DNA of 46,283 bases from JBAVEL01 sp049587715 (GCA_049587715.1 JBAVEL010000109.1:1-46283); one strand, 5' to 3'. Counted from the stretch's first letter, positions 1-8,678 are shown. Notes: generated by a model from the sequence alone, not told the origin. Program-made: numbers and translations.

Positions 1-624
1 GACCTGGGCCGTGCTCAGCGGCCGCGCGCCCCCCAGCATGCGGGCCGTCCAGAGAATACGCGCCGCGTGCTCCAGCTTCTCCATCCTGTACCATGCCTCT
101 TCCAGGCTTCCGCCCCAGGTGACCGCGCCGTGGTTCGCCAGAATCACCGCCTGCGACTGCGTCACCCACCTCCCGAGGGAAGCCGCCACCTCCCCCGTGG
201 AGGGGGTTGCATAGGGGGCCAGGGGAATCCGCCCCAGCCCCGCAATCACCTCGGGGAGCACGTTCTCCTCGGGAGACACGCGGGCGACCGCATAGGCCGT
301 TGCATAGACCGGATGCGCATGCACCACGGCCATGACGTCGGGCCGTCTCCGGTAGATGAACAGGTGCATCCCCGCCTCCGTGGAAGGTCTGCCCTGCCCG
401 CGGAGCTTCCTCCCCCGGGGGCTCAGCTCCACCAGGTCCGCCGCTCGCACCCGTTCCTTGGGAATCCCCGAGCGGGTGATGAGAATGGTCCCCCGCGGCG
501 TCCGCATGCTCACATTCCCGTCCGTGGCGGCGGTCATCCCCGCCGCATGGAGCCGCCTGCAGAGAGCCGCCAGATGCGCGGCGCCCTCTCTGCGCCGCTT
601 CCGTTTGCCCCGCGCGTCCGTCAT
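1..624 (-). CDS. Class II aldolase/adducin family protein (C-terminus beyond window)
   Basis: Reading the minus strand from the ATG at 622-624 gives 208 residues without a stop to the window edge. Two features identify the class II aldolase/adducin fold: a zinc-ligand motif HAHPVYATAYA near residue 110, with a preceding STEAGMH segment carrying the usual acid and nucleotide-loop residues, and a later AVILANHGAV segment with the third His. Family members are Zn-dependent aldolases or epimerases acting on sugar phosphates such as fuculose-1-phosphate or ribulose-phosphate, or dehydratases such as MtnB; the substrate cannot be told from this sequence. The start overlaps the stop of the upstream asd gene by 4 nt (ATGA), so it is very probably translated as the last visible gene of that operon. 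Confidence 0.88.
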   Translation of the reverse strand, partial: MTDARGKRKRRREGAAHLAALCRRLHAAGMTAATDGNVSMRTPRGTILITRSGIPKERVRAADLVELSPRGRKLRGQGRPSTEAGMHLFIYRRRPDVMAVVHAHPVYATAYAVARVSPEENVLPEVIAGLGRIPLAPYATPSTGEVAASLGRWVTQSQAVILANHGAVTWGGSLEEAWYRMEKLEHAARILWTARMLGGARPLSTAQV

Positions 625-1628
625 GACGGCACCCCGCTCCCCTTCGCCCACTCCTCGGCGATCTGCACGGCGTTGGTGGCCGCTCCCTTGCGCAGGTTGT
701 CCGCCACAATCCAGAGGTTCAGCCCGTGGGGCACGCTTCCGTCCCGCCGCAGGCGGCCCACGAAGACCCCGTCCTTCCCCTCCGCGTGGACGGGCATGGG
801 ATAGGCGTTTCCCGCCGGATCGTCCACCACAACCACGCCGGGCGCCTCCGCCAGGGCGCGCCGCACCTCCCCCAGATCAAAGGGCCGTTCCAGTTCCACG
901 TTCACCGCCTCGCTGTGTCCTCCCCGGACGGGCACCCGCACACAGGTGGCCGAGACCCCGATGGTCTGATCAGCCAGGATCTTCCGCGTCTCGTCGGCCA
1001 CCTTGTGTTCCTCCCTGGTGAAGCCGTCGTCGAAGAAGAGGTCCACATGGGGCAGAACGTTGAACGCGATGCGGTGCGGAAAGGCGGGGTGCTCCGCCGC
1101 CCCGCCTCCGGTTTCGGCTTCGAGCTGTGCCACCGCGCGGTATCCCGCCCCGCTCACCGCCTGGTATGTGGCCACCACAACCCTCCGGATCTTCCAGCGG
1201 TCATGGAGCGGCTTGAGCGCCACCACAAGCTGGATGGTGGAGCAGTTGGGGTTGGCAATGATCCCCCGGTGGTGGAAGATGCTCCGCCTGTTCACCTCGG
1301 GCACCACCAGGGGAACCTCCGCATCCATCCGGAACACGCTGCTGTTGTCGATCACCAGCGCGCGCGACCGGACGGCCCGCGGTGCATGATCCCGGCTCAC
1401 GGCGCCTCCTGCCGCAAACAGGGCGATCTCCACCCCCGTGAAGCAGTCCTCATGAAGCGTCTCCACGCGGTGAATCACCCCCCCGAAGTTCACCTCTTTC
1501 CCCCGGGACCGTTCCGAAGCAAAGAAGCGGATCTGCCCGACGGGGAATCGTCTCTCCTCCAGGACCTGTGTGATCATCCGCCCCACCAGGCCGGTGGCCC
1601 CCACCACGGCGACATTGTAGAGTCTCAC
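621..1628 (-). CDS. asd: Aspartate-semialdehyde dehydrogenase
   Basis: A 335-residue protein of normal family length. It opens with an NADP-binding Rossmann motif (VAVVGATGLVGRMITQVLEE, residues 5-24). It has the DNSSVFRM segment and the catalytic-cysteine motif NPNCSTIQ near residue 128, and a downstream substrate-binding stretch RVPVRGGHSEAVNVEL. The enzyme reduces aspartyl-4-phosphate to aspartate semialdehyde, feeding lysine/diaminopimelate, threonine and methionine synthesis in the cytoplasm. It lies 9 nt after the aminotransferase gene and overlaps the aldolase start by 4 nt, so it belongs to the same operon. No missing key residue was seen. Confidence 0.96.
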   Translation of the reverse strand: MRLYNVAVVGATGLVGRMITQVLEERRFPVGQIRFFASERSRGKEVNFGGVIHRVETLHEDCFTGVEIALFAAGGAVSRDHAPRAVRSRALVIDNSSVFRMDAEVPLVVPEVNRRSIFHHRGIIANPNCSTIQLVVALKPLHDRWKIRRVVVATYQAVSGAGYRAVAQLEAETGGGAAEHPAFPHRIAFNVLPHVDLFFDDGFTREEHKVADETRKILADQTIGVSATCVRVPVRGGHSEAVNVELERPFDLGEVRRALAEAPGVVVVDDPAGNAYPMPVHAEGKDGVFVGRLRRDGSVPHGLNLWIVADNLRKGAATNAVQIAEEWAKGSGVPS

Positions 1629-1637
1629 GGCCCGTCC

Positions 1638-3098
1638 TCAGGAAGTCTCGGAATGATCCCGCGCCTCGGCCCGAACGCCCCCCAGATGCGGGTAAAACCG
1701 GGCAAAGTCGTAGTCGAACCCCTCGGGGATGAAGGCGCCCGTGCGCGCATCCTGCCGGTAGGTGCCCCGGATGTCCCCCGCCACGACCCGCTCCAGCATG
1801 CCGAACAGGGCATCCAGGTCCTCCTGCGTGCTGTAGCACCCCAGGCTGGCCCGCACCATCCCCGGCATGTTGGACTTGTTCCCCCCCATCACCTCGGCAG
1901 TCAGGCGCCGGTCTTCCTCCGGCGTCACTCCCAGAAGGTGCTTCACGTAGGGATGGGCGCAGAAGCAGCCGTTCCGCACGCCGATCCCCCCTTCGGCCCC
2001 CAGCACGGCCGCCACCAGGGCGTGATGCATCCCTTCCACGTTGAACGTGATGGTTCCCACCTTCCCTGCAGGGTCGTCCGTGGGTCCGTACAGCACAATC
2101 CGGTTCATCGCGCGGAGCCGGCCGTAGGCATAGACCAGGAGCTCCGTCTCGTGTCGCGCCACGTTTTCCATGCCTGCCGCAGTGAGTGTTTCCGCCGCAG
2201 CAGCCAGGGCCACGCCCCCCACCACGTTGGGGGATCCCGCCTCATCCCGGTGGGGAGGTGCGTTCCACACCGCCTCGTCCAGAGTCACGATTTCCACCAC
2301 CCCGCCCCCCACCATGTCCGGAGCCCCCTCCCGGAAGAATGCCTTCGGGCCTATCAGGGCCCCCGTGCCGAACGGGGCATACATCTTATGAGCGGAGAGG
2401 GCCAGGAAGTCAATGTGCCCGGGATCGTCGTCCGGCAGCATGTCGATGGGCCGGTGGGGGGCAAGCTGCGCCGCGTCCACAAACAGGAGCGCCCCCGCCT
2501 CGTGGGCCCACCGTGCAATGTCGTGCACCGGGGTACAGATGCCCGTGATATTGGAGGCCCCGCTCACCGCCACCAGCCTCACCTTGCCGGCATGCGTGCG
2601 GAGAACGCGCCGGAGCTGGTCCGGATCCACCCTTCCCTCGGGGGTCACGCCCGTGTGGATGAGCCGCCCGTGCCGGCGCCACGGCAGATCGTTGCTGTGA
2701 TGCTCCATGACGGTCGTCACCACCAGGCTCTCCTGGTCCAGGCCCAGCCGGTGCGCCAGCTTGTTCACGCACTCCGTGGTGTTCTTGGTGAAGATGACAG
2801 TGTTCCGGCTGAGGTCCGCCCCGACAAACCTGCCCACGGTGTCGTGCGCCGCGTCGTAAACCTCCGTGGCCAGGAGGGACTTGAAGCCGGTGCCGCGGTG
2901 CACCCCCGAGTAGAGGGGGAGGAAGTCGGACACCCGCCGCCAGACCCGTCCGAGGGCGGGGGTGCTGGCGGCGTTGTCCAGGAAGACATAGCGCGTCCGG
3001 CCGCCTCCCAGCAGGGGCACCTCGAGGTCGATCCCCAGGATATCCTTCCGGAGGTCGGCCGGAGAGAGACGGCGGGGGGGGTCAGTCTGAATGCTCAT
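1638..3098 (-). CDS. Class V aminotransferase, cysteine desulfurase-like (PLP enzyme)
   Basis: A 486-residue PLP enzyme. It has the N-terminal YVFLDNAASTPAL signature, the TKNTTECVNKLA and VMEHHSNDLPWR cofactor-pocket motifs, and the Schiff-base lysine in LSAHKMYAPFGTGAL (about residue 237). A cysteine-bearing motif RNGCFCAHPY lies near residue 378, where SufS/NifS-type enzymes carry the sulfur-accepting Cys. It is about 80 residues longer than typical SufS, mostly in a C-terminal extension. Likely role: cysteine desulfuration or a related PLP beta-elimination/selenocysteine-lyase reaction. No SufBCD/IscU partner lies nearby, so a dedicated Fe-S role is not shown. It lies 28 nt downstream of the recombinase and 9 nt before asd. 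Confidence 0.88.
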   Translation of the reverse strand: MSIQTDPPRRLSPADLRKDILGIDLEVPLLGGGRTRYVFLDNAASTPALGRVWRRVSDFLPLYSGVHRGTGFKSLLATEVYDAAHDTVGRFVGADLSRNTVIFTKNTTECVNKLAHRLGLDQESLVVTTVMEHHSNDLPWRRHGRLIHTGVTPEGRVDPDQLRRVLRTHAGKVRLVAVSGASNITGICTPVHDIARWAHEAGALLFVDAAQLAPHRPIDMLPDDDPGHIDFLALSAHKMYAPFGTGALIGPKAFFREGAPDMVGGGVVEIVTLDEAVWNAPPHRDEAGSPNVVGGVALAAAAETLTAAGMENVARHETELLVYAYGRLRAMNRIVLYGPTDDPAGKVGTITFNVEGMHHALVAAVLGAEGGIGVRNGCFCAHPYVKHLLGVTPEEDRRLTAEVMGGNKSNMPGMVRASLGCYSTQEDLDALFGMLERVVAGDIRGTYRQDARTGAFIPEGFDYDFARFYPHLGGVRAEARDHSETS

Positions 3099-3126
3099 GC
3101 GTTCCTCGTTCTGCCCGGGGCGTCCG

Positions 3127-4029
3127 TCAGCCGCGGGGGTGAAAAGTCCGGTGCACCTCCTTCAGGTACTCCCGGTCGACGTGCGTATAGATCTGCGTGG
3201 TGGAGATATCCGAATGCCCCAGCATCTCCTGGACCGACCGGAGATCCGCCCCTCCCTCCAGCAGGTGGGTGGCAAAGGAGTGGCGGAGGGTGTGCGGGTG
3301 GACATCCTTCCGGATCCCCGCCTTCGTCGCGTTCTCGCGGACAATGTTCCAGACCGCCATCCGGGTCAGGGGGGCCCCGCGGGCGTTCAGGAACAGCACG
3401 CCATGCGAAAGTCCCTGCTTCTGCAGCCGGACGCGGGTCTCCTTCCGATACCTCTCGATCCACCGGAGGGCGGATCCGCCGATGGGCACCAGCCGCTCCT
3501 TCCGCCCCTTCCCCGTCACCCGCACCAGCCCCTCACCGGCACGCACGCTCGTCTCGCCCAGGGTGATCACCTCGCTCACTCTCAGACCCGAGCCGTAGAG
3601 CACCTCCAGAATCGCCCGGTCCCGTATCCAGAGACCCCGCCCATCCCCCTCCCGCCCCGCCACCTGCGAGAGAACGGCCTCCACCTCCTGGGGTGTCAGC
3701 ACCGCGGGGAGCGTCCTGGCCACCCTGCGCGTCTCCAGCAGCTCGGCGGGGTTTCCAGGCGCGAGCCCGTCGCGCTGCAGGATCCGATGCAGACCCTTCA
3801 GGGCCGAGCCGGTCCGGTTGATGGAGCGAGCCGAGAGCCCCGCCCTCCCTAGCGATGCCAGAAAGCCGCTCAGATGCGCGGGTGCGGCCGCATCCGGGCC
3901 GGATACGTTGTTCCGCCTCAGGTACTCGAAGTAGCGGTTGATGTCCAGCCGGTAGGACTCCAGCGTGTTGGGGGAGGCGTTCTTCTCAAGGGAAAGAACC
4001 GTCAGATAGTGGTCCCGGAATCTGTTCAT
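3127..4029 (-). CDS. Tyrosine recombinase XerC/XerD family
   Basis: A 300-residue protein of standard XerC/D length. The N-terminal SAM-like DNA-binding domain (FRDHYLTVLSLEKNASPNT) is followed by the catalytic domain. All catalytic residues are present: Arg in SGLRVSE (about 148), Lys in TGKGRKER (about 172), HTLRHSFATHLL (about 246), LGHSD (about 271) and the nucleophilic Tyr in IYTHV (about 280). The open frame continues upstream, but the ATG at 4027-4029 is preferred: it starts exactly where family members start and forms a 4-nt ATGA overlap with the HD-phosphohydrolase stop. Expected role: chromosome dimer resolution. No integrase-type context or attachment site is visible, so a housekeeping recombinase is more likely than a mobile one. 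XerC versus XerD was not resolved. Confidence 0.93.
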   Translation of the reverse strand: MNRFRDHYLTVLSLEKNASPNTLESYRLDINRYFEYLRRNNVSGPDAAAPAHLSGFLASLGRAGLSARSINRTGSALKGLHRILQRDGLAPGNPAELLETRRVARTLPAVLTPQEVEAVLSQVAGREGDGRGLWIRDRAILEVLYGSGLRVSEVITLGETSVRAGEGLVRVTGKGRKERLVPIGGSALRWIERYRKETRVRLQKQGLSHGVLFLNARGAPLTRMAVWNIVRENATKAGIRKDVHPHTLRHSFATHLLEGGADLRSVQEMLGHSDISTTQIYTHVDREYLKEVHRTFHPRG

Positions 4030-6356
4030 GACTGCTCCCCCCCTGCCGGCCCGGGGGATTCCTGCGCCGCCCTCCGCCGGGGCTTCCGCTCCCGGACGGG
4101 GGGGGGCGGTGTCTCCTCCCCCGGATATTTCACACGGCTGTGGTGGATTCCCACCAGAACTCCCAGGAACGCCGCCCTGATTCTGGTCAGGTCCTTCAGG
4201 GTGAGGGGGCATTCGTCCAGCTCCCCGTCCACGAACCTCTTCTTGATAAGGTCGTCGATCATCCCTTCCAGCCTCCCCGGAGAGGGATCCTCCACCGTGC
4301 GGGCAGCCGCCTCCACCGCATCCGCCAGCATCAGGATGCCGGTCTCCCTGGTCTGCGGCTTGGGACCCCGATAGCGGTAATCCTGCTCCCGGATCTCATC
4401 CAGCTTGGTCTCGTCGGAGGAGGTCTCGGCGAGCCGGAGGGCCTTGGCGTAGAAGTACTCCATCCGCGTCGTGCCGTGGTGCATCGGAATGAAGTCGATC
4501 ACCTCTTCGGGGAGGCGGTGCTCGGCGGCCAGGGCCATCCCCTCCTTCACGTGGGATGCAATGATGAGAGAGCTCATGCGGGGAGCCAGCTTGTCGTGCC
4601 GGCTCCGCGAGCCCTTCTGGTTTTCCACGTAGTAGGTGGGTTTGGCGATCTTACCGATGTCGTGGAACAGGGCTCCCGCCCGCGCCAGCACGCTGTTTGC
4701 CCCGATGGCTTCCGCCGCGGTCTCGGCCAGGGTGGCCATGACCGTGCTGTGGTGGTAGGTCCCCGGCGCCTTTTCCGCGAGCTGGCGGAGGAGGGGGTGA
4801 TGGAACCGGGCCAGTTCCATCAGGCTCAGGTCGGTGGTGACCCGGAAGACCCTCTCCACAAAGATCAGCAGTCCGTAGGTCAGAACGGGGGAAACAAGCG
4901 CATTGATCAGCGCAAAGAGCATCTGCTGGAGCACCGTCTCGAGGGACTCGAATCTCTCCAGGGCCAGGGCAAGAATGGCCAGGGCATATCCCAGGAAGAT
5001 GAATCCCAGGGAGCGGTAGATCTGCGTCCGGTTCTTCATGTCCCGGACCGTGTACACCGCCAGGGCTCCCGCCGCCAGAGAGGCCAGGGCGATGGAGTAG
5101 TCGTTGCCCCTGATCCCGGCCACCAGGAACGCGATGATCACCGTTCCGTAGAATCCCACACGCGAATCGAAGACGACGGTCAGCAGCATGGAGGCGGCGG
5201 GGACCAGAATCAGGTACTCGATGGGGAACGCGACGTTCAGCTCCCGGGTCAGGGCCGCGATTGCCGCCTGCATGAAGATCAGAAGGGCAATCAGGGCCAG
5301 GCGCCGGTTGTTTCCGAAGATCTGCCTGCGGAAGAGGAAGAGGTAGATCCCGAACAGAAGAATGACAACAGCCACGTGGAGCACGATGCCGGCAATCTGG
5401 GCCGCTCCCGCCGAGGCCGACCCGCGGTCCGCCCGGGCCCGGAGCAGCGACTCCAGTTTCAGTCTGATCTCGTGGGTAATCCTCTCATGTTTCCCCACGA
5501 TCCGCTCGTTTTCCTGCACCACGCCCGTGGTGCGGGGGACCCTGTCCCGTGCGGCCAGCACAGACTGGCGCGTCGCGGCCGAGTCAAACAGGAGGGTGGG
5601 CGCCAGGACTGCCATCCCCGCGTGCTCGGTCAGGGCGGCGGCCTCCCGCGAGCCCCCGAAGGCCTGCTCCGCGCCCTTGCGGAGAAGGGCACGGAGGTCC
5701 TTCCCATCCAGAAGCCGCACCGGTGGCACCAGTTCCTCAAAGGTCCCTCTGCGAAGTGCCGCCTGAGGCGCCGTGAGGGAGTCCTTGGGCCTGTCCAGGT
5801 ACCCCGCCCGCCCGGCCGCGCCCTGGACCGCCTGGATAAGACTGTCCAGAGATCCCTGCCGGATCCCGGCAGAGAGGGAGCCGAGCAGGTTCCATTCCCC
5901 CTCCGAAAAACGGATGCCGGACTCACGGTCGGCCGCCTCCAGGGCCATCGAATCCGCCGAGGAAAACGGAAGGCCCTCCGCCAGGATCCGGTCCCACTCC
6001 TCGCGCATCTTCACCGCTCTTCGCAGGGCTTCCAGACGCCTGCGGACCGAGACAGCCGACGCGGCGCTGTCGGTCCGCTGAAACACGGGGGGCGTGCGGG
6101 AGGTCGCGGATTCCAGATCCGCAAGGTACTCCGCTTCCTCCCGGTACACCGGGAAAGAGAAGGGGGCGATGAGGTCCTTGCGCGCCCAGATTCCCCCCAC
6201 CTTGTAGTCCAGCTCCAGAGCGTCCCCGCGGGGGAACATCCAGGCCACGCCCGCCACCAGAGCGGCGGTCAGCGCCGCCCTGACCGCAGCCGTACGCGAG
6301 GGGACGAAGGATCTCAGACGCTGGAGAAAGGAAACCGAAGAGAGTTCTTCAGGCAT
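4026..6356 (-). CDS. 7TM-HD family phosphohydrolase (PgpH/YqfF-like c-di-AMP phosphodiesterase)
   Basis: A 776-residue membrane protein. One N-terminal membrane segment (around residues 22-42) is followed by a large extracytoplasmic domain (about 45-320) and a block of seven hydrophobic segments (about 325-500). The cytoplasmic HD domain has GTYHHSTVMATLAE (about 532), the metal-binding pair in LFHDIGKIAKP (about 563) and IPMHHGTTRMEYFY (about 625). This order matches the 7TMR-HDED/7TM/HD architecture of Listeria PgpH, which hydrolyses c-di-AMP; the substrate here is inferred from that family. It is the first gene of the minus-strand operon. The tail past residue 750 is proline/arginine-rich and looks unstructured. 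Confidence 0.92.
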   Translation of the reverse strand: MPEELSSVSFLQRLRSFVPSRTAAVRAALTAALVAGVAWMFPRGDALELDYKVGGIWARKDLIAPFSFPVYREEAEYLADLESATSRTPPVFQRTDSAASAVSVRRRLEALRRAVKMREEWDRILAEGLPFSSADSMALEAADRESGIRFSEGEWNLLGSLSAGIRQGSLDSLIQAVQGAAGRAGYLDRPKDSLTAPQAALRRGTFEELVPPVRLLDGKDLRALLRKGAEQAFGGSREAAALTEHAGMAVLAPTLLFDSAATRQSVLAARDRVPRTTGVVQENERIVGKHERITHEIRLKLESLLRARADRGSASAGAAQIAGIVLHVAVVILLFGIYLFLFRRQIFGNNRRLALIALLIFMQAAIAALTRELNVAFPIEYLILVPAASMLLTVVFDSRVGFYGTVIIAFLVAGIRGNDYSIALASLAAGALAVYTVRDMKNRTQIYRSLGFIFLGYALAILALALERFESLETVLQQMLFALINALVSPVLTYGLLIFVERVFRVTTDLSLMELARFHHPLLRQLAEKAPGTYHHSTVMATLAETAAEAIGANSVLARAGALFHDIGKIAKPTYYVENQKGSRSRHDKLAPRMSSLIIASHVKEGMALAAEHRLPEEVIDFIPMHHGTTRMEYFYAKALRLAETSSDETKLDEIREQDYRYRGPKPQTRETGILMLADAVEAAARTVEDPSPGRLEGMIDDLIKKRFVDGELDECPLTLKDLTRIRAAFLGVLVGIHHSRVKYPGEETPPPPVRERKPRRRAAQESPGPAGGEQS

Positions 6357-6368
6357 GGGGAGGGGGCA

Positions 6369-6396
6369 TTATGTAAAGCAATATCGCCAGATTCAA
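6369..6396 (-). promoter_or_regulatory. Weak candidate promoter for the PgpH-xer-asd operon
   Basis: On the minus strand a TTG (6394-6396) is followed 18 nt later by TACATAA (6369-6375), just upstream of the HD-phosphohydrolase start in a locally AT-rich patch. The spacing and the last bases deviate from the better matches elsewhere in the window, so this is tentative. An alternative TTG lies 12 nt further upstream. Confidence 0.3.
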
Positions 6397-6423
6397 TGCG
6401 AATAGCAATGCGGGGGAGCGGTG

Positions 6424-6454
6424 AAAAAAAAGGAACCCCGCCGGGGCGGGGTTC
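6424..6454 (-). terminator. Rho-independent terminator of the cytochrome/barrel cluster
   Basis: Read on the minus strand, a perfect GC-rich inverted repeat (GAACCCCGCC paired with GGCGGGGTTC, 6433-6454) is followed at once by eight T residues (6424-6431 on the plus strand are A). It lies 18 nt after the stop of the small cytochrome gene, exactly where that transcript should end and before the PgpH operon begins. Confidence 0.9.
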
Positions 6455-6471
6455 GCACATGGACCGGGCGG

Positions 6472-6876
6472 TCAGTTGTCCTTCGCCCCCTGGCGTATCC
6501 AGCGGGCCAGAAGATCCATCTCTTCCGGCGTGAGCCACCGCACCTTCCCCTCCTTGATCTTCCTCTTGGAATGCAGGGGCATTCTCCCGCCGAAGGGTGG
6601 CTTCTCCCCCATCTTCTGGAGGAACATGCTCTCGGAGGGCTTTCCCGGCACGATCCCGGGGCCCTTTCTTCCCCCCGCCTTCAGGCTCTTGTATGTGTCC
6701 AGGTGGAGATCGCTGGGGTTTGCGTTGTCCTCCGCATGGCAGGGGAGACAGTACTTCTTGACAAGGGGAAACACGTCCTCCCGGAACGAAACGGCGGTGT
6801 CCGTCGGGGCCGGCTCCTCGCCGGCCGCCGCCCCGGGGACCGCGGCCAGCAGCGCACACAGCGCGATGATCTTCAT
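6472..6876 (-). CDS. Small secreted c-type cytochrome (planctomycete PSCyt1-like)
   Basis: A 134-residue protein with a signal peptide (about 1-19, ending AAAGEE) and one haem c site, CLPCH at residues 43-47. A conserved Met in GGRMP (about 99) is a likely distal haem ligand. The SDLHLDTYKSLKAGG and IVPGKPSESMFLQKM stretches and the C-terminal LTPEEMDLLARWIRQGA helix are typical of the PSCyt1/DUF1549-associated cytochrome fold, usually the N-terminal domain of larger planctomycete proteins but here standing alone. It is probably a periplasmic electron carrier. It is the last gene of a three-gene run with the lipoprotein (19 nt upstream) and the haem-barrel gene, followed by a strong terminator. 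Confidence 0.85.
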   Translation of the reverse strand: MKIIALCALLAAVPGAAAGEEPAPTDTAVSFREDVFPLVKKYCLPCHAEDNANPSDLHLDTYKSLKAGGRKGPGIVPGKPSESMFLQKMGEKPPFGGRMPLHSKRKIKEGKVRWLTPEEMDLLARWIRQGAKDN

Positions 6877-6895
6877 CTGTCAGTTTCCTTTCTCG

Positions 6896-7564
6896 TTACG
6901 GATTCTTGGTGATGGGAATGGTCACTTCCCGTTCGGGCGAGGGGGTGCTGTCTTTCACCTTCACCCGCGTGCTGCCGGCGGCGGAGGCGATGCTGACTCC
7001 CGTGATCCGCAGAATGGCGGGCGTCACGGAGGGATCCAGGAACTGCGCCGACGCGAGCCCCGCATCCGGAGACTCCGCAATCTCGTAGGGGGGTGTTCCG
7101 TTTCCGATCGTGACCGGCACCGTCTGGCCCGTCGTGACCGTCACGGAGGGCGGGAGCGCGGTCAGTGCGGGCGCGGGGTTCACCCGGATGAGAATCGTGA
7201 TCTCGCTCCCCGACACGGAGGCCTCGCTCGGAGTCCCCTCCGCCGCATCCCCAACACGCACCCGTGTGGTCTCCTCCTCGGCGATCTGGGTCCGGGCCGT
7301 AATGGAGAGGAGGCCGGGCGCCGAGCCCGCATGCTGGAGATCCGCCGCCGCCACCGTCGAGTCGGGGTGCTCCGTGATCCTGTAGGGGGGAACGCCCCCC
7401 GTGACGGCGACCGCCGCGGTTCCCCCGGCCCCGAGCGTTACCACGGCCGGGGTGGCGGTCAGGGGAAGGGCGGAGGGGGGCTTGTCCCCCATGTCCGTGC
7501 AGGCCGACGCCGCAAAGAGCATCCCGGCAAGGATCGCGGAAACGAGTGGCGGCATGTGCCTCAT
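6896..7564 (-). CDS. Hypothetical lipoprotein with two tandem Ig-like repeats
   Basis: A 222-residue protein with a lipoprotein signal peptide; the probable lipidated Cys is residue 22 in AASACTD. The mature part is two diverged copies of a module of about 90 residues, each with a VTLGAGGTAAVAV / VTVTTGQTVPVTI strand, a GGVPPYRI / NGTPPYEI turn and a later TRVRV / TRVKV strand before a Ser/Glu-rich linker. This suggests two all-beta bacterial Ig-like domains. No enzyme motif or haem site was seen. It sits between two haem-protein genes with short gaps (13 and 19 nt), so a scaffold or surface-exposed partner of those cytochromes is plausible, but that is inference from position. Confidence 0.75.
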   Translation of the reverse strand: MRHMPPLVSAILAGMLFAASACTDMGDKPPSALPLTATPAVVTLGAGGTAAVAVTGGVPPYRITEHPDSTVAAADLQHAGSAPGLLSITARTQIAEEETTRVRVGDAAEGTPSEASVSGSEITILIRVNPAPALTALPPSVTVTTGQTVPVTIGNGTPPYEIAESPDAGLASAQFLDPSVTPAILRITGVSIASAAGSTRVKVKDSTPSPEREVTIPITKNP

Positions 7565-7577
7565 GGGCGAAGTCCCC

Positions 7578-8678
7578 TTAGAGATAGAAGTGTATCATCA
7601 GGTTGAACTCATCGTTCCGCACCGACACGGGATCCTCGGCGGCGATGCGGTACAGGGGCCGCACCTCCACCCCGCTGATGGGGAAGAATTCGGCTCCGAT
7701 GCCGTACCGGGAGGCGGATCCCGATTTCAGGTCCAGGTCCCTGTCCAGGAAGTCGTACAGAAACTTGATCTCAACCCCCGGGTGCACCGCATATCCCGCC
7801 TCCGCAAAAGCGGCAAGACCCGTGACGGCCGCGCCGTCCCTCTCGCTCCTTATGAACGTGCCCTCTCCCAGGAGTGTGAACGGCCCGTAGCCGACGGATC
7901 CGAACCCGCCGTAGAGCGTGGTCCGCTCGCTCCCCTGCTTCCTCGTGAAGGCGCTCCCCCCCAGGCCCACGAAGAAATCCTCGCCCCCTTGCAGCGAGGC
8001 CTCCAGCCGGCCCAGGAAGGCCTTGGTGCTCCCCTGCCCGAAGCCGTCCCTGCTGTTGAAGATGCCCGCCGTGAGGGCGACGGGTCCCGGCGAGACGCCC
8101 GCTTCCATGCCTGTCAGCTCGGGCCTCTGTTCGGGGCTGAACCCGGTGGCATCCCGGGTGAAGATGCGGTGATCGTCCATGCGCATCCCGTAGGCGGGCA
8201 CGAACTTGCCCACCTTCAGGAAGCCGCCCGCCGGAAGCACCTGGGCCAGACCGAAGACCTCGAAGCCGTCGTAGAGGCCCTTGTCCAGATAGAGGCTCAC
8301 CTTCCTGGCAAGACGGAAGTTCAGGTAGATGTCCCCCTGCATCTGCCAGAAGGCATTCCTGTCGGGGCCGCCTCCGGCCCCCGTATCGGGAACCTGCTGG
8401 TGATAATAGAGCGTCCGCATGTCGGCCCCCACGAAGATGGAGGCCGTGATCTCCGTCAGGAATTCCTCCAGGGAGAACTCCTCCGAGAGGGCCGGCAGCG
8501 GCAGCTCCTCCCGCCCGTACTGCACGCCGAAGGCCTGGCGCATCCCCCCGCCGGCGGGGTTGACATGGCATGACTGGCACCTGGCCCCGGTCCGTGCGGC
8601 AAAGCGGGGAAGAGCCCCGGCCTCGCCGGGGAGAAGCAGCAGGCACCATGCAAGGGCCGCTGCAACGGAATATCTCAT
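7578..8678 (-). CDS. Outer-membrane beta-barrel-like protein with N-terminal single haem c motif
   Basis: A 366-residue protein with a signal peptide (about 1-22) and a CQSCH haem c motif at residues 34-38, embedded in RTGARCQSCHVNPAGGGMR. The remainder is rich in alternating hydrophobic/aromatic strands with short polar turns (for example FLKVGKFVPAYGMRM and YGGFGSVGYGPFTLLGEG) and ends in FNLMIHFYL, whose terminal aromatic-X-Leu pattern suits outer-membrane barrel insertion. It therefore looks like a porin-type barrel with a haem plug or periplasmic haem entry site. A Shine-Dalgarno AAGGAG precedes the ATG. It is followed by the lipoprotein and cytochrome genes in one transcription unit. 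A role in electron transfer across the outer membrane is inferred, not shown. Confidence 0.8.
   Translation of the reverse strand: MRYSVAAALAWCLLLLPGEAGALPRFAARTGARCQSCHVNPAGGGMRQAFGVQYGREELPLPALSEEFSLEEFLTEITASIFVGADMRTLYYHQQVPDTGAGGGPDRNAFWQMQGDIYLNFRLARKVSLYLDKGLYDGFEVFGLAQVLPAGGFLKVGKFVPAYGMRMDDHRIFTRDATGFSPEQRPELTGMEAGVSPGPVALTAGIFNSRDGFGQGSTKAFLGRLEASLQGGEDFFVGLGGSAFTRKQGSERTTLYGGFGSVGYGPFTLLGEGTFIRSERDGAAVTGLAAFAEAGYAVHPGVEIKFLYDFLDRDLDLKSGSASRYGIGAEFFPISGVEVRPLYRIAAEDPVSVRNDEFNLMIHFYL

Noticed and set aside
726..3566. A 946-codon open frame on the plus strand opposite asd, aminotransferase and xer
   Set aside because: It is an antisense shadow of three genes with clear family motifs; its composition is Pro/Arg/His-rich with no domain.
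3127..4029. The Xer recombinase as integrase of a mobile element
   Set aside because: It sits in a housekeeping operon with overlapping genes, has standard Xer length and shows no adjacent attachment repeats.
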